A stretch of 64,000 bases of DNA. Origin: Fasciolopsis buskii. Taxonomy: Eukaryota; Platyhelminthes; Trematoda; Plagiorchiida; Fasciolidae. Each line of letters starts with the position of its first letter. Positions within the stretch are counted from its first letter, which is position 1. This document shows positions 54,773 to 64,000 of the stretch, one piece after another. The notes beneath the pieces were generated by a model that searched no databases, had not been told where the DNA came from, and worked only from the letters and a program-made list of their open reading frames with translations. The DNA lies in NCBI GenBank assembly GCA_008360955.1, contig LUCM01005739.1, positions 257,431 through 321,430 of the forward strand. Direction: 5' to 3'. The position numbers and the translations under genes were made by a program.

Positions 54773-54991
54773 TAACCCGGTCAGCCGGCGTTCGCAAAAC
54801 CCGTTGAAGCCATCAACGACATTGAAGAACGGTTATGTCGTTCAGAGGGCTGCCGTACTTGCCCAGTGCACGAAGACGGACCTAGTAATTGTTCGCTTGA
54901 TGTTCCTACCAGCTGTAAGCAGCGCTTCGAAGATGTCCTGATAGATGAAAATGTGATAGCAACTATGTCGTTTTTTGTACATTTGGAAGTG
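54773..54991 (+). other. Cys-rich open frame without start codon
   Basis: About 70 open codons lie between stops, with no ATG near the start. They include LCRSEGCRTCPVHEDG (C-x4-C-x2-C), then further cysteines and ENVIATMSFFVH. The spacing resembles the Cys cluster that precedes the GIY-YIG nuclease in Penelope-like and related retroelements (C-x4-C-x2-C ... C ... NVIY). The GIY-YIG residues are not seen. It may be a retroelement scrap, a small exon (a weak donor GTGAGA lies at the end) or chance. Confidence 0.25.
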
Positions 54992-55170
54992 TGAGATAAC
55001 CACTTCAATTTTTGTTGAAAGTGCTTCCCAATAATTGGTCGAATTTCATTTTAATGCGTTATTCTGTGTTAACATAAAACCACGAAATATGGCATGAACG
55101 AGAACAAATAGAAAAATCTCAAGTGTGGGACGGGACAAGCGTAAATTTTGGGAAATCCTGCCTTCTTTTT

Positions 55171-55340
55171 CGGTGGTCACGTGGGCAGCAAAACGACATT
55201 TTCATCCGAGGTTCGGGGATTTGATTCCTGCGCCCGCTGATCAACTTCTTCCATTTGAAATCTGCCAGTTGGTCGTAATCCCGTACCTGAACTGAGTATT
55301 CTGTGCGGTTTTATTATTACAGAAACAAAAAGACAAAAGG
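55171..55340 (+). repeat. tRNA-derived SINE, copy 7, diverged full length
   Basis: The head CGGTGGTCACGTGGGCAGC, the B-box region GGGGATTTGATTCCTGCGCC, the body TGATCAACTTCTTCCATTTG and a tail ending AGAAACAAAAAGACAAAAGG align in order with the family. Divergence is higher than for the copy at 56.6 kb, so this insertion is older. Confidence 0.65.
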
Positions 55341-55892
55341 TTAGAAATACATTTCTCGAGGAGACACCATCATCAGCAGATTTTCATGTGTGATCGCGTG
55401 AGGGCGCCTTGATGGGTCATTGATGTAGGTAGAAAACAATGAAAACAGAGCAGTCTTTTGGGGAAAGCAAAAATTGCTTTTCAGAGATGCAGGCCCAGTC
55501 GTGTGCACCGAGTTCTGTTGGCAAAACAGTCGGAAGATCATACCAAAAGTTGTTTGCGTCTAGTCAAACACTGCCAGTTAGCGAAGGCTCTGGAAACGTG
55601 AAACAAAGTTAAGGGTAAATAAAACATCTAGAGAGGCAACCGACAAAAACCTCGCGGATACTTTTAAGAATCTGATGATATGATGAATAAAATAAATGAT
55701 GGCATTTGAATTAAGTTCCGGTAGTTAAGAAGCAGGCCGAGCAACTTCAGTGGAAGAACCAATAAATTGGGTTGCTTGCACAATGAAAAATGCATTTATG
55801 CGCTATGCATTCAAAGTCAAGTTACGTTCTGTGCTTCAATGGAATAGTGTTTTGCACTGCAGTATATGTTCAGTTACGGGATTCGCGTTCGG

Positions 55893-55965
55893 GAAGCGTG
55901 CCTACGGTAGCTTAGCAGTAAAGCACTTTCTCGGCAAGGATGCCGGTTCGATTCCATCTCATGAC
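55893..55965 (+). repeat. Second tRNA-like sequence (pseudogene or different SINE head)
   Basis: It contains an A-box-like TAGCTTAGCAGTAAAGC and a perfect B box GGTTCGATTCC at pol III spacing. The T stem does not close well (GCCGG against CATCT), so this is not a sound tRNA gene. The sequence after it shows no match to the main SINE body, so it is either a tRNA pseudogene or the head of another SINE family. Confidence 0.45.
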
Positions 55966-56548
55966 GCTGATTTCTGGATGCGCAGTGCATAAGTCGACTT
56001 TCCCTTCTGAATAACATTGTCTTTTCGTGTCCCATGTTAATAACTGAACACCACCTTTGTAAGCTTAACCCATTCTCTCATTTTAGGTCGATAGTATGCT
56101 CCGTCGATTGGACAGAATAGCTTGATTAGAACTGGTTTGTGAATGGAAACAATTTTTGACTGACATGCAGCAGTAAGGGTGGAATGTGAACACAACAGTG
56201 CTTAAGGGATAGAAATAAATGCATTCTTCAGAAAAATCCTAATGTGCTTTAGGAGTTTTGATTGCAAGGAGAAGTTTAAACACGTCTTTCTTGGATAATG
56301 GTGCTTCCAACCGGGATCCACTGAGCCAGACAGCCATTTACATGGGTGCACAGATCCAGGTTGGAGAGCTTCCACATTCACGGCGCGTTTGTTGTTCTGG
56401 TTTTATTTTTACACTTTAGATGACTTGTGACCAGTCGGTTTTTCTGCTTTTATTGTTACCAAGCCGAATTATCTGATTTTATTAGTTCACATTAACAGTT
56501 TCGAGAGAGGTCAACCGTGATGATCTAACGTAGACGACTTGTCATGAA

Positions 56549-56730
56549 TCCTTTTATCTTTTACCTTTTACTTCCTTTATAAATGAAACAACAATGTACA
56601 TCAATTTTCAGAATGGAGGCCGCGGCCAGCAGAGGGCTGCCAAGTGGGGAAGTTGACCGATGGTGGGAGGATTCGAACCCGCAACCTTCACGTCCGAACG
56701 CAACGACCTTATCCGTTTGGCCATCGCCGC
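56549..56730 (-). repeat. tRNA-derived SINE, copy 8, best preserved
   Basis: About 180 bp, minus strand: GCGGCGATGGCCAAACGGAT (A box), GCGGGTTCGAATCCTCCC (near-perfect B box), GGTCAACTTCCCCACTTGG, CTCTGCTGGCCGCGGCC, then GATGTACATTGTTGTTTCAT and GGAAGTAAAAGGTAAAAG. It serves as the reference for the family here. The AAAAG-rich end is probably the 3' tail used for LINE-driven retroposition; that is established for SINEs in general and inferred for this one. Confidence 0.85.
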
Positions 56731-59700
56731 AATGCTAGTGGCGTAATCGTGGCTTACAGAATTCAGTTAATCCAAAGCATTTCGACTGCTTCACACAATA
56801 TAAAGTATCTAGCCGAATAAATCCCAAGGTTGATATCACTAACCAAGCAAAAGCCAAGCAATGCGCCAAGACGAAAGTACTTTTAAAGGATGTGCAGCTA
56901 ATTGACTGAAGGCAGTCGTACATTGTTAATTTTCTATTCTTCAGTTAATTGCCGTCATCAACTTACTCCTTGCCTGCATTTTTCTACAGTTAACCTTCTT
57001 CATTGTGCCCGGAACTTTTATGGCATAGCACACTCTTCGTTCGTACCGATATGTTGACACACGTCTCGAAATGGCAATGACATTGTGCAATACAAATCAC
57101 AAGGTCTAGCAAACAGGTCTTTCTAACTCGGAATTTCTTCGTTCGACTTTGGAGTAATATTGGAACGGTGAACCTGATAACTATCACTAACCGATATTAA
57201 TTTAGAAAGTTCATCTCAATGGAGCATAAGAACCAAAATTCATGCTCTGAATCCACATGATCGGAAATTTCATTTCCATACCACCGAAATGAAACTGCTC
57301 ACTGTTCTCTAGTATACTTCTGTGCTTCGTTTTCCCGACACCAACCATGGTTCCTATCTTTTCTGCTGATGCTACTTCATTCTCCCTTGCTAGTTTTGTT
57401 CAGTTTTCGGATGCTCGCAAAATCCTAATTACAATACAGACCTGAAACTTTGTTTTTGCTTTGCTCGGGTTGCATTTTATAGTAGCTTTTGTAGGTCGCT
57501 GCCCCGCGTCTTGTTGACAACACGCACATAACCATTAGAGACTTTAATCGTTTTCCCTGATATCCTCACTCTCTCTTCTGCTACTTAGTCAACCTTTCTT
57601 GGTCGGACAATCACCATTTCTCCGAAAACACTCGTGCGATCATTGTTCTCCCCTTATAATCACTCAACTGTGATCCGTTCGTATTCCGAATATATTTCTT
57701 ATATTGGACCCAAATGCATCTGTCAAAAGTCGATTAGTGAGGAAATATAACCCGGGTGTTCTTATGATATGCAAAAACGCAGTCTTGATCAGTGACAAGC
57801 AAGAATTTGTTTACAAATCCAACGCACCAAAAGATGGCCTGGTCAAACTGTGCAAAACAAAAGCCTTTTGGAAACAAATCGATGCAATATGGCGAAATCA
57901 CATTTAACGGATATTTTCTGACCAAGGCTACCCTTCCCGGGGAATGTTTTCCAGCGAAAGAAGCCTTCCAAGTTCCTTACTAACTATTTTTATCAGTAAA
58001 CCTTGTTGATCTAAAAGGCACTTATTTGAATGACAAATTTAACCCTGTTCTTCAGAAATGTAATCCCATGATCATCTTGCTTTTCGAGCATGACAGAATA
58101 TCGATCTTCCCGAAAACGGTTTCTTCGGGGAAACGAAAACTGCTCACATGTGCAGCAGAATGACTGATTTGAGGCAACTGATTTCTGTCTATCAGAAATG
58201 AATTAGGGAGTCTGAATATGATCAATTCAAAAAAGCTCCTTTGGAATACGGGATTTACACAGCGTATGACTTGAAATCAAACGACTTTACGCGCAGACAA
58301 ACGTACACTTCCATTTATTCCAAGCTCAGTAAGCTTCCGAACACAGCAATTGTTCATCATTCTTAAACTTATCAAGGTTGCCCACAATGCACAGAGATTT
58401 GCGTTCCTTTTTCAATTCCAGCCCTCGATCATCAATAAAACCTAGTTCGGACACTTCCCAGATATGGTGCAACGTTAGTTTCCCATATTTGTTTGCATTT
58501 AACCAATCTTTCACTGTAACTGACGCCCAGTAAGAATCGGGTCTTTTCTCGTAGAACAACACAAGCCCCGGAAGCGAGTTATCCCAGGCAAATCGCTTCC
58601 AGTTTTATCAGATTGAAATGACTGGAATGATTATTTAAACGGTATCTTCAAACTAAGGGATCATCTGCAACGACATTCTATGGGATGTTTGCAAGGAGAA
58701 CCGCTGCACAATGAGTGTGGTTACTTTCTCACAATTTTGTACGTTAGTATGTCGGCGACGTCCATCGCGGTTTTCTTGGTCATTCCATAGCCTGCGAATT
58801 TAAGCCTCTTACTCTCCTATGCAATTTCTCGCACTAGGTCTGTAGTATGTCTAAATCATCCGGGTTTATGTCTGAAATACTCTGAAATGGGTAAGAACAT
58901 GCCTCAGGTACACAAAACGTTTCAGGATTGCATCTACTCACAGAATGTACCATTATACATAGATTATCAATACACCTGATGTTAAGTGCGCACAGAAGTG
59001 TCGATGTGGATGGATCGAAATTCAGTCCTATGCACACGAGAATTCACTAAGTTAGCTGGATGGCATTTTTGAATAGTTCCGACAAAATTCTCAAAACGGT
59101 TGACTGGATCTAGGGAATAATGTGGTGAATCGTATACTTGAAAAACGGTAATTAGTTTGGCTTTATTTTCACTATTCATATATATCTTGTTGAATGTAGC
59201 AGTTAATCAAGCTAAAATAAAACAGTCAGCATTGTCTTTTATTAGCTGTCCCCCGAATTTTTCATAAGTTGTGCAAGTTTCTTCTGCTGCCCGTATGTTT
59301 GACCCTTCAAGAACGCCAGTAACGTTGCACTATATAAAGGAGATTGTTTATATGATCTAATATTAAACGTTACAGATGTATCGACGGTACTTTTATTACA
59401 AATAACTAATGGCACCGTTATCGAAGGTATACTATGAAAAAAAGCTGGAGGACACAGTCAATCACTTGAAGTAGTTGGGTGGTATTCTAAAAAGTAATCT
59501 CATACAGTCGTTGTATAACTAAGCCGTGGCTCTTAGGCTGGCATATCTTTCAATATGTATAGGGAAGTTGATCTGTTTTACTCTGTTCAGCTCTGCATTC
59601 TTTCTATGCCCTTTACTGTTGCCCTGGTCTGGGGAAAGCTAACTTTTAGGTGATAAACCGTGGTTTCGAAATGACCAGCCTTTTCCCCGTGTTCAAGTAT

Positions 59701-60033
59701 CTGCTATGGTAAGCCGAATTCAAGGCAGGGGCACCAATACGTGCATGGAATTTGGACTCACCCATTTCACGGATACGTCTCTGTAGGCTATTCCCACTGA
59801 TTCATCTGCATCATATACTGCTACATCCAATCTGGCATATTTGCCATCAAAAGCTCATTGACATGATGCTTGTGTCCAGATTCCAAATGACAAGTTCAGT
59901 TTCTGTTCTGAACTGACTTATCGACCTGTTTTTTTGATCATCGCTTTGCCCAACATGAATGAATATATGCATCTATGCAAAGCATGAACAACAACTAGAA
60001 TGATCACATTTTTCATGGTATTGAAAGAGAAAT
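56731..60033. other. No recognisable gene
   Basis: Short overlapping frames on both strands at 57.7-58.0 and 58.3-58.6 kb without recognisable domains. This is the downstream side of the GPCR gene. Confidence 0.5.
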
Positions 60034-60429
60034 TTAAAATAAGAACGAAATATGTTGCGAGAATGGGCGAAATAAGCAATCATCAAATAGGGAGAAATTC
60101 AAGTGATGAATTCGGGGTGAAAACCGATCTTCTACGCGGTCGTCCAGTTGATTACAGTTTGGAATCCTCGTGATTCTGTCGATACCAGGTTTCGCAATTT
60201 CCTCAGTGGTAGCTAATGTCTCAATGCAAGTGACCTGGTGTGGCGGCCAGTATGACTGAAGAATAGATATCCCTAAGGTGTTGACTATGAATGCCGTTGG
60301 GACAAACGAAATGTAATGGGCGAAGGAATCGCGAAATTCTCTCCTGTCCCGTCTTCCAAAGAGAGCTAGAGACAGAACCAGGAAATCTGATAGCTTCCGT
60401 TCTCCAAATTCTCTAGCCACTGGCCACAT
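60034..60429 (-). other. 131-codon open frame downstream of the GPCR, probably 3' UTR
   Basis: An ATG-started frame begins 160 bases after the GPCR stop on the same strand. It has one weakly hydrophobic stretch (around FVPTAFIVNTLGISIL) and no recognisable domain. This length is within what chance gives in a window of this size. It is listed because position and strand would suit the 3' untranslated region of the receptor mRNA or an alternative terminal exon. I do not claim a protein. Confidence 0.15.
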
Positions 60430-60588
60430 ATTACCCTTTTAAATAAATCTGAGTCAAGTCGATCGAAAAGCAATGTGGTCTCAAAAAAGAATAGGATTGA
60501 AACAGTGAACGAATATTACAAAATGGACGATAAACATTTGTAGTTGCTAGAGGAACTTTGCACAAAGTAACTCACTACGAGTCGAAAA

Positions 60589-61698
60589 TTATTGCACACA
60601 GTCTAGGCGTTGCAGATGGGTACGGACTCGAGGTTTTGAACAAAACCCAGAACAGGTTAACAGCTGTGTGATCAATTGCTTCACATCTCCGCGAACACGC
60701 TTAGAACTAAGCATCAATATATAAGATCGAATGCAAACTGCCGTGTAGAAACAGAGACTGATCAAATTAAATCGCAGATCATCCACGGTGCAATTCTGAT
60801 GGGCTGTCAACAAGCAACAATAGTTTGCATGAATGACCACATTCAATAAAATGGCCGTTGATGTGGCCATTGTGACCATTCCATTGATAACCATCATTTG
60901 AGATGCGAACACCGCTTCGGACAACAGACCTGCCGATCGCTGGTTTCGAAATCCAGTTAGACGCCTTAGACATAAAGCGAATTTTGAGCTCCCGACCCGA
61001 GCAATTAATAGCACGAGCACTCCAATTGTGGACAAAAATAGTAGTGGCAAAGGAATGAGAAATGTATATACCATTTTAAACCACGTAACTACCAAGTTGT
61101 GAAAATGCGGGGCACAGACCGGTTGATTCGGGATCAGAATGAATGCATTGGCTCCGAGTGTAGCCACGACGGCAACCACGATGAGCACAATAGCTGGAAC
61201 AATGCGACCACGATCTCGACTGTAAGACCACGTGGGGAGTAGAATGATGAGGAAGCGTTCCATACAGAAAATCACCTGAAACCAAGTGGACAAATCTCCG
61301 GCCAAGTAGGCGAGTAGGATTTGTAAACGGCATGTTGGATTACCCCAGCGTAGACGTATGTCGGTACCGGTGAGTGAGAGCACAGTGAAGCGCAAATTGC
61401 TAGTCGACAATCCCAGCAGATCCGTGCAACTCATCGCCATCAAGAATACTCGAGTTGACGGTCGAAATGGGCAACTGGGCCACTGGGATTCCTCACGGAC
61501 CACTGATTGTTTGTGCTGTTGTCGTGTTTTGGGAAATTTTGTACAAGCATTACTAGATTTGGTCTGCTGAACCGCAGTATTCAGATAGACAATCCAGATC
61601 AGACTTCCGACGATCCCTAAGACAATGTTGATTATGCCGACGAATCCCACTAGTTTTCTTTCCACAACATATTTGTCACACACGACTGATGCGTTCAT
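60589..61698 (-). CDS. Intronless class A (rhodopsin-like) GPCR, orphan, flatworm type
   Basis: This would be a plasma-membrane receptor signalling through a G protein; the ligand cannot be told from sequence. The frame is 369 codons, far longer than any other here, and starts at the first in-frame ATG. Seven hydrophobic segments are visible at about residues 16-39, 83-108, 123-147, 164-189, 204-232, 262-290 and 308-332. Class A marks: Asp93 in TM2 (SCTDLLGL), Cys123 at the start of TM3 with a partner Cys195 in loop 2, and a proline pair in TM5 (IPLP). Departures: ERF (147-149) replaces DRY, TM4 lacks its usual Trp, TM6 lacks CWxP, and TM7 has CIRSY instead of NPxxY. Loop 1 is long (about 40 residues, polar). 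Possible N-glycosylation sites are Asn2 (NAS) and Asn302 (NCT). Flatworms have large sets of intronless, lineage-specific rhodopsin-like orphans (for example the PROF1 group); membership is inference. A 5' exon upstream is not excluded. Confidence 0.88.
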   Translation of the reverse strand: MNASVVCDKYVVERKLVGFVGIINIVLGIVGSLIWIVYLNTAVQQTKSSNACTKFPKTRQQHKQSVVREESQWPSCPFRPSTRVFLMAMSCTDLLGLSTSNLRFTVLSLTGTDIRLRWGNPTCRLQILLAYLAGDLSTWFQVIFCMERFLIILLPTWSYSRDRGRIVPAIVLIVVAVVATLGANAFILIPNQPVCAPHFHNLVVTWFKMVYTFLIPLPLLFLSTIGVLVLLIARVGSSKFALCLRRLTGFRNQRSAGLLSEAVFASQMMVINGMVTMATSTAILLNVVIHANYCCLLTAHQNCTVDDLRFNLISLCFYTAVCIRSYILMLSSKRVRGDVKQLITQLLTCSGFCSKPRVRTHLQRLDCVQ

Positions 61699-64000
61699 TT
61701 TTGCCTTATTTCGATGGTTATTTTTGGACCAGTAATACTAGTGTATTATTACACAGTACTGGTGAATTGGTCCCATACTGTCCAGAGTAAGTCCGAGTGG
61801 AAAATTTCGACCAATGGTCAAACGCACTTGGAGACGACAAACATTGCAGACCACGCGAGTGGGTTACACGTATACGCATACAAGCACACACGGATAGGGG
61901 TTACGCGAGACGGAACCATTGATTTTTGTAAATGAGAAGAAAGAATTCGGCAGATGTTTTTAACAGGTTCTCTCGTGATTAGTTTTTGTTATCAATGAAG
62001 CTGTGTGTATTTTGGGTTAATGACCATAAAATTGCGTGCGAAAAACCATTGATTAGTTCACCTTTACAGGACCGAATTAAATTATCAAATTCAAGCAATC
62101 AGCAAGTTGTCTATTTGAGATTTATCGGGGGTCACGGTGAACCGTGACTCTGGATTTTCATAGGAACATCAAAACCCTTCGGTGACGAAACAGTCATTCA
62201 GTGGAACTGTACCACAGGAACTGACTGAACACGATCGGAAGTTTGCGAGTGTGTGTTTGTGTGGACTGATCGCTTTTCCCCGTACCGAAGTTAGGGTAAG
62301 GACATTCTGCTTCACTGTTCTTTGGGATTTATTGTGGATTTTTGAATGGGGTGGCCACAATTCCATATTATTATTAATATTAATATTATTACTACTGCCA
62401 CTACTACTAATACTTCTATTATTACACAAATAAAGTCTACACTATTCCATTTTTCCCAATTCACTGCCATGTCGGAATGGTAGTAGCGACGTTTTGCCCT
62501 TTGATTTAAATTTTCAATTTATTTATACGATACTCCGCGGAAGAAAATATACATGTTAATTTTTTACTTGAAAAGAAGACTTCTGCAAGGTTGATTTAAT
62601 ACTTCGTTTTCACGGCTAAACTAGACACCATGACAGTAACCACGACAGTGGTAAATTCTCCTGATCAACATTCGGCTAACACGGGCGACAGATATTTCAG
62701 CTCATTTCCTTTGGTTCGTTCATCCTTTGCTTTTAGCGTATACAATAACCGAACTGTGCAAATAACTCCTACAAATTAACATCAACTACGTACGACAAAT
62801 GCACCACTGATGACATGAACCCGGGAAACGGATTTTTTCATCTCTGCATTATGCTTAAAATTACAACGGTAGAAGAGTTAACGTGGTTTCCGCCTTGAAT
62901 TCTCACTTTCGTCCGAGTAGGTGGGTTATTTGTACTGCTGCTAGTGGCTAATAGATATCAAACAATTATTCTGCAAATTGGAGTTAATCATAACTCAAGT
63001 TAATAGTTTCTAAAACGGTCTTGATCACCGAGTATGGGGTTTAGGGACTCGAATGCCTCATCACCAGTCTACATAGCGACGATGTCACCCGAATTGGCGA
63101 TAAAATCTAAGCAAACTAAATGCTAAGCTCAGGGGTCAGCAGTAGAGTACTTTCATACTCTTATTTTCCAGCTGATCGAGGAGATATTCGAGAACGATAT
63201 TACCAATGATTTTTCCGTTTTATTTCCCCGGTCAAATCAATGACAATTTGGAAAGAAAATAAGTAATGAAGCAGTGGTCATCCATGGCCCATTCATGGGG
63301 GAAGAAACTAATATTAAGAGATCCCAAATTGCAATAACTATGTTCATATCCGATCAAATTGATTGCTTGACCAGATGTTTCAGTGACGCTGCTTGGAAGA
63401 TACTCATCTACCATTTGCTTTTAGAATTGATCGCGTTCGCGCCTGTTTGACGTGGTTTGAATATGTTGCTTCCTACTGACGAAGATTTTTAGGCATTTAG
63501 ATTTGGCTTGTACAATACCACCCAACGTGAGCATTAAAAACTACAAAATAATAATTGCCGTGCCAGTATGTTGCTGTGTTCGTCACCAAACGGGTTGGTA
63601 TCACGGGGCTCGACAACTAACAAAAAGGTATGTAACAGCAATTTGCAATGTACCAAAAGTGTTAACTGATCAGCACAATCCTTTACAATGAGCCAGCCGG
63701 GACATGCACATATAATGACCCGGTATATAATAGTGTGTAAGTTTGAAAATGACGCTGATACGTTCGTAGTGGTTGATGGATACTCGTATTTCTATTCACA
63801 CGAATGAATTCTGTACAGTACAGATTTATCTGAAAGATAATAAGAGAAGCTAATCATGATATATAAGTATAAAATAGAATGAAAGTGCTTTAAGAAATAT
63901 TTCTGGAAGCACAACACTGATTTTGCAATTACAAGTGATTGAAGGTGAGCCTAATTTATATTTTTCACTCGGTCATTTAGAAAGGTGATTGTGGCCAGCT
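61699..64000. promoter_or_regulatory. Upstream region of the GPCR, no defined promoter element
   Basis: This is where the receptor promoter or a 5' non-coding exon should lie. I see no convincing TATA box or splice-site pair. The region holds the triplet tract at 62.37 kb and otherwise nothing recognisable. Confidence 0.25.
62366..62427. repeat. (ATT/ACT)n trinucleotide tract
   Basis: Triplet tract of about 60 bp followed by ACACAAATAAAGTC, so a polyadenylation-like AATAAA sits right after it on the plus strand. Confidence 0.85.

Noticed and set aside
55343..55383. Second hammerhead-like string on the minus strand (CTGATGATGG ... CGAGAAAT)
   Set aside because: Stem II cannot pair and no GTC lies at the right place, so the core is not satisfied.
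60180..60210. CTGAGGA ... GCGAAACC on the minus strand
   Set aside because: Too little sequence between the two boxes to form stem II; coincidence.
1..64000. CRISPR array, operons or bacterial genes
   Set aside because: No regularly spaced repeats, no dense coding, no ribosome-binding-site-linked frames; the window is eukaryotic.

Overview
The window is gene-poor eukaryotic DNA from an animal, most likely a parasitic flatworm (trematode or fluke). Three things point that way: moderately AT-rich sequence with only one long open frame in 64 kb, an intronless divergent class A GPCR of a kind common in flatworms, and decayed RTE-type LINEs plus a tRNA-derived SINE resembling those of fluke genomes. 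I cannot name the species. Two unresolved stretches (Ns at 20,564-20,576 and one N at 25,177) show that this is a draft assembly.

Layout. 0-15 kb is unassigned, with only microsatellites, including a 92-bp pentanucleotide array at 9.4 kb. 15-26 kb holds three minus-strand SINE copies (15.7, 19.3 and 22.4 kb), the 5' part of a LINE running into the first assembly gap (20.2-20.56 kb), and a 99%-identical 203-bp direct repeat (24.97 and 25.58 kb) next to the second gap. 26-42 kb is largely empty, with a possible LINE fragment at 31.7-31.9 kb and SINE copies at 34.55, 36.96 and 39.0 kb. 42.9-48.5 kb is a graveyard of minus-strand non-LTR retrotransposons; the clearest is an RTE C-terminus at 43.1-43.7 kb with a 120-bp imperfect palindrome just past its stop codon. 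54.2-55.4 kb carries a hammerhead-ribozyme-like fold, a short Cys-rich open frame and another SINE. 55.9 and 56.6 kb hold a second tRNA-like sequence and the best-preserved SINE copy. The only convincing protein-coding gene lies at 60,589-61,698 on the minus strand: a seven-transmembrane receptor of 369 residues in one exon.

Open frames of about 100-135 codons are expected by chance in 64 kb of six-frame sequence, so I treat those without recognisable content as noise. The 369-codon frame is the single clear outlier. Small exons of intron-containing genes may well be present but cannot be proved by eye.

The observation most worth following is the minus-strand hammerhead-like core at 54,278-54,308, enclosed by 8-bp complementary arms and AT tracts. 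Next come the SINE family with a head/tail-inverted mosaic copy, and the palindrome next to the LINE remnant.
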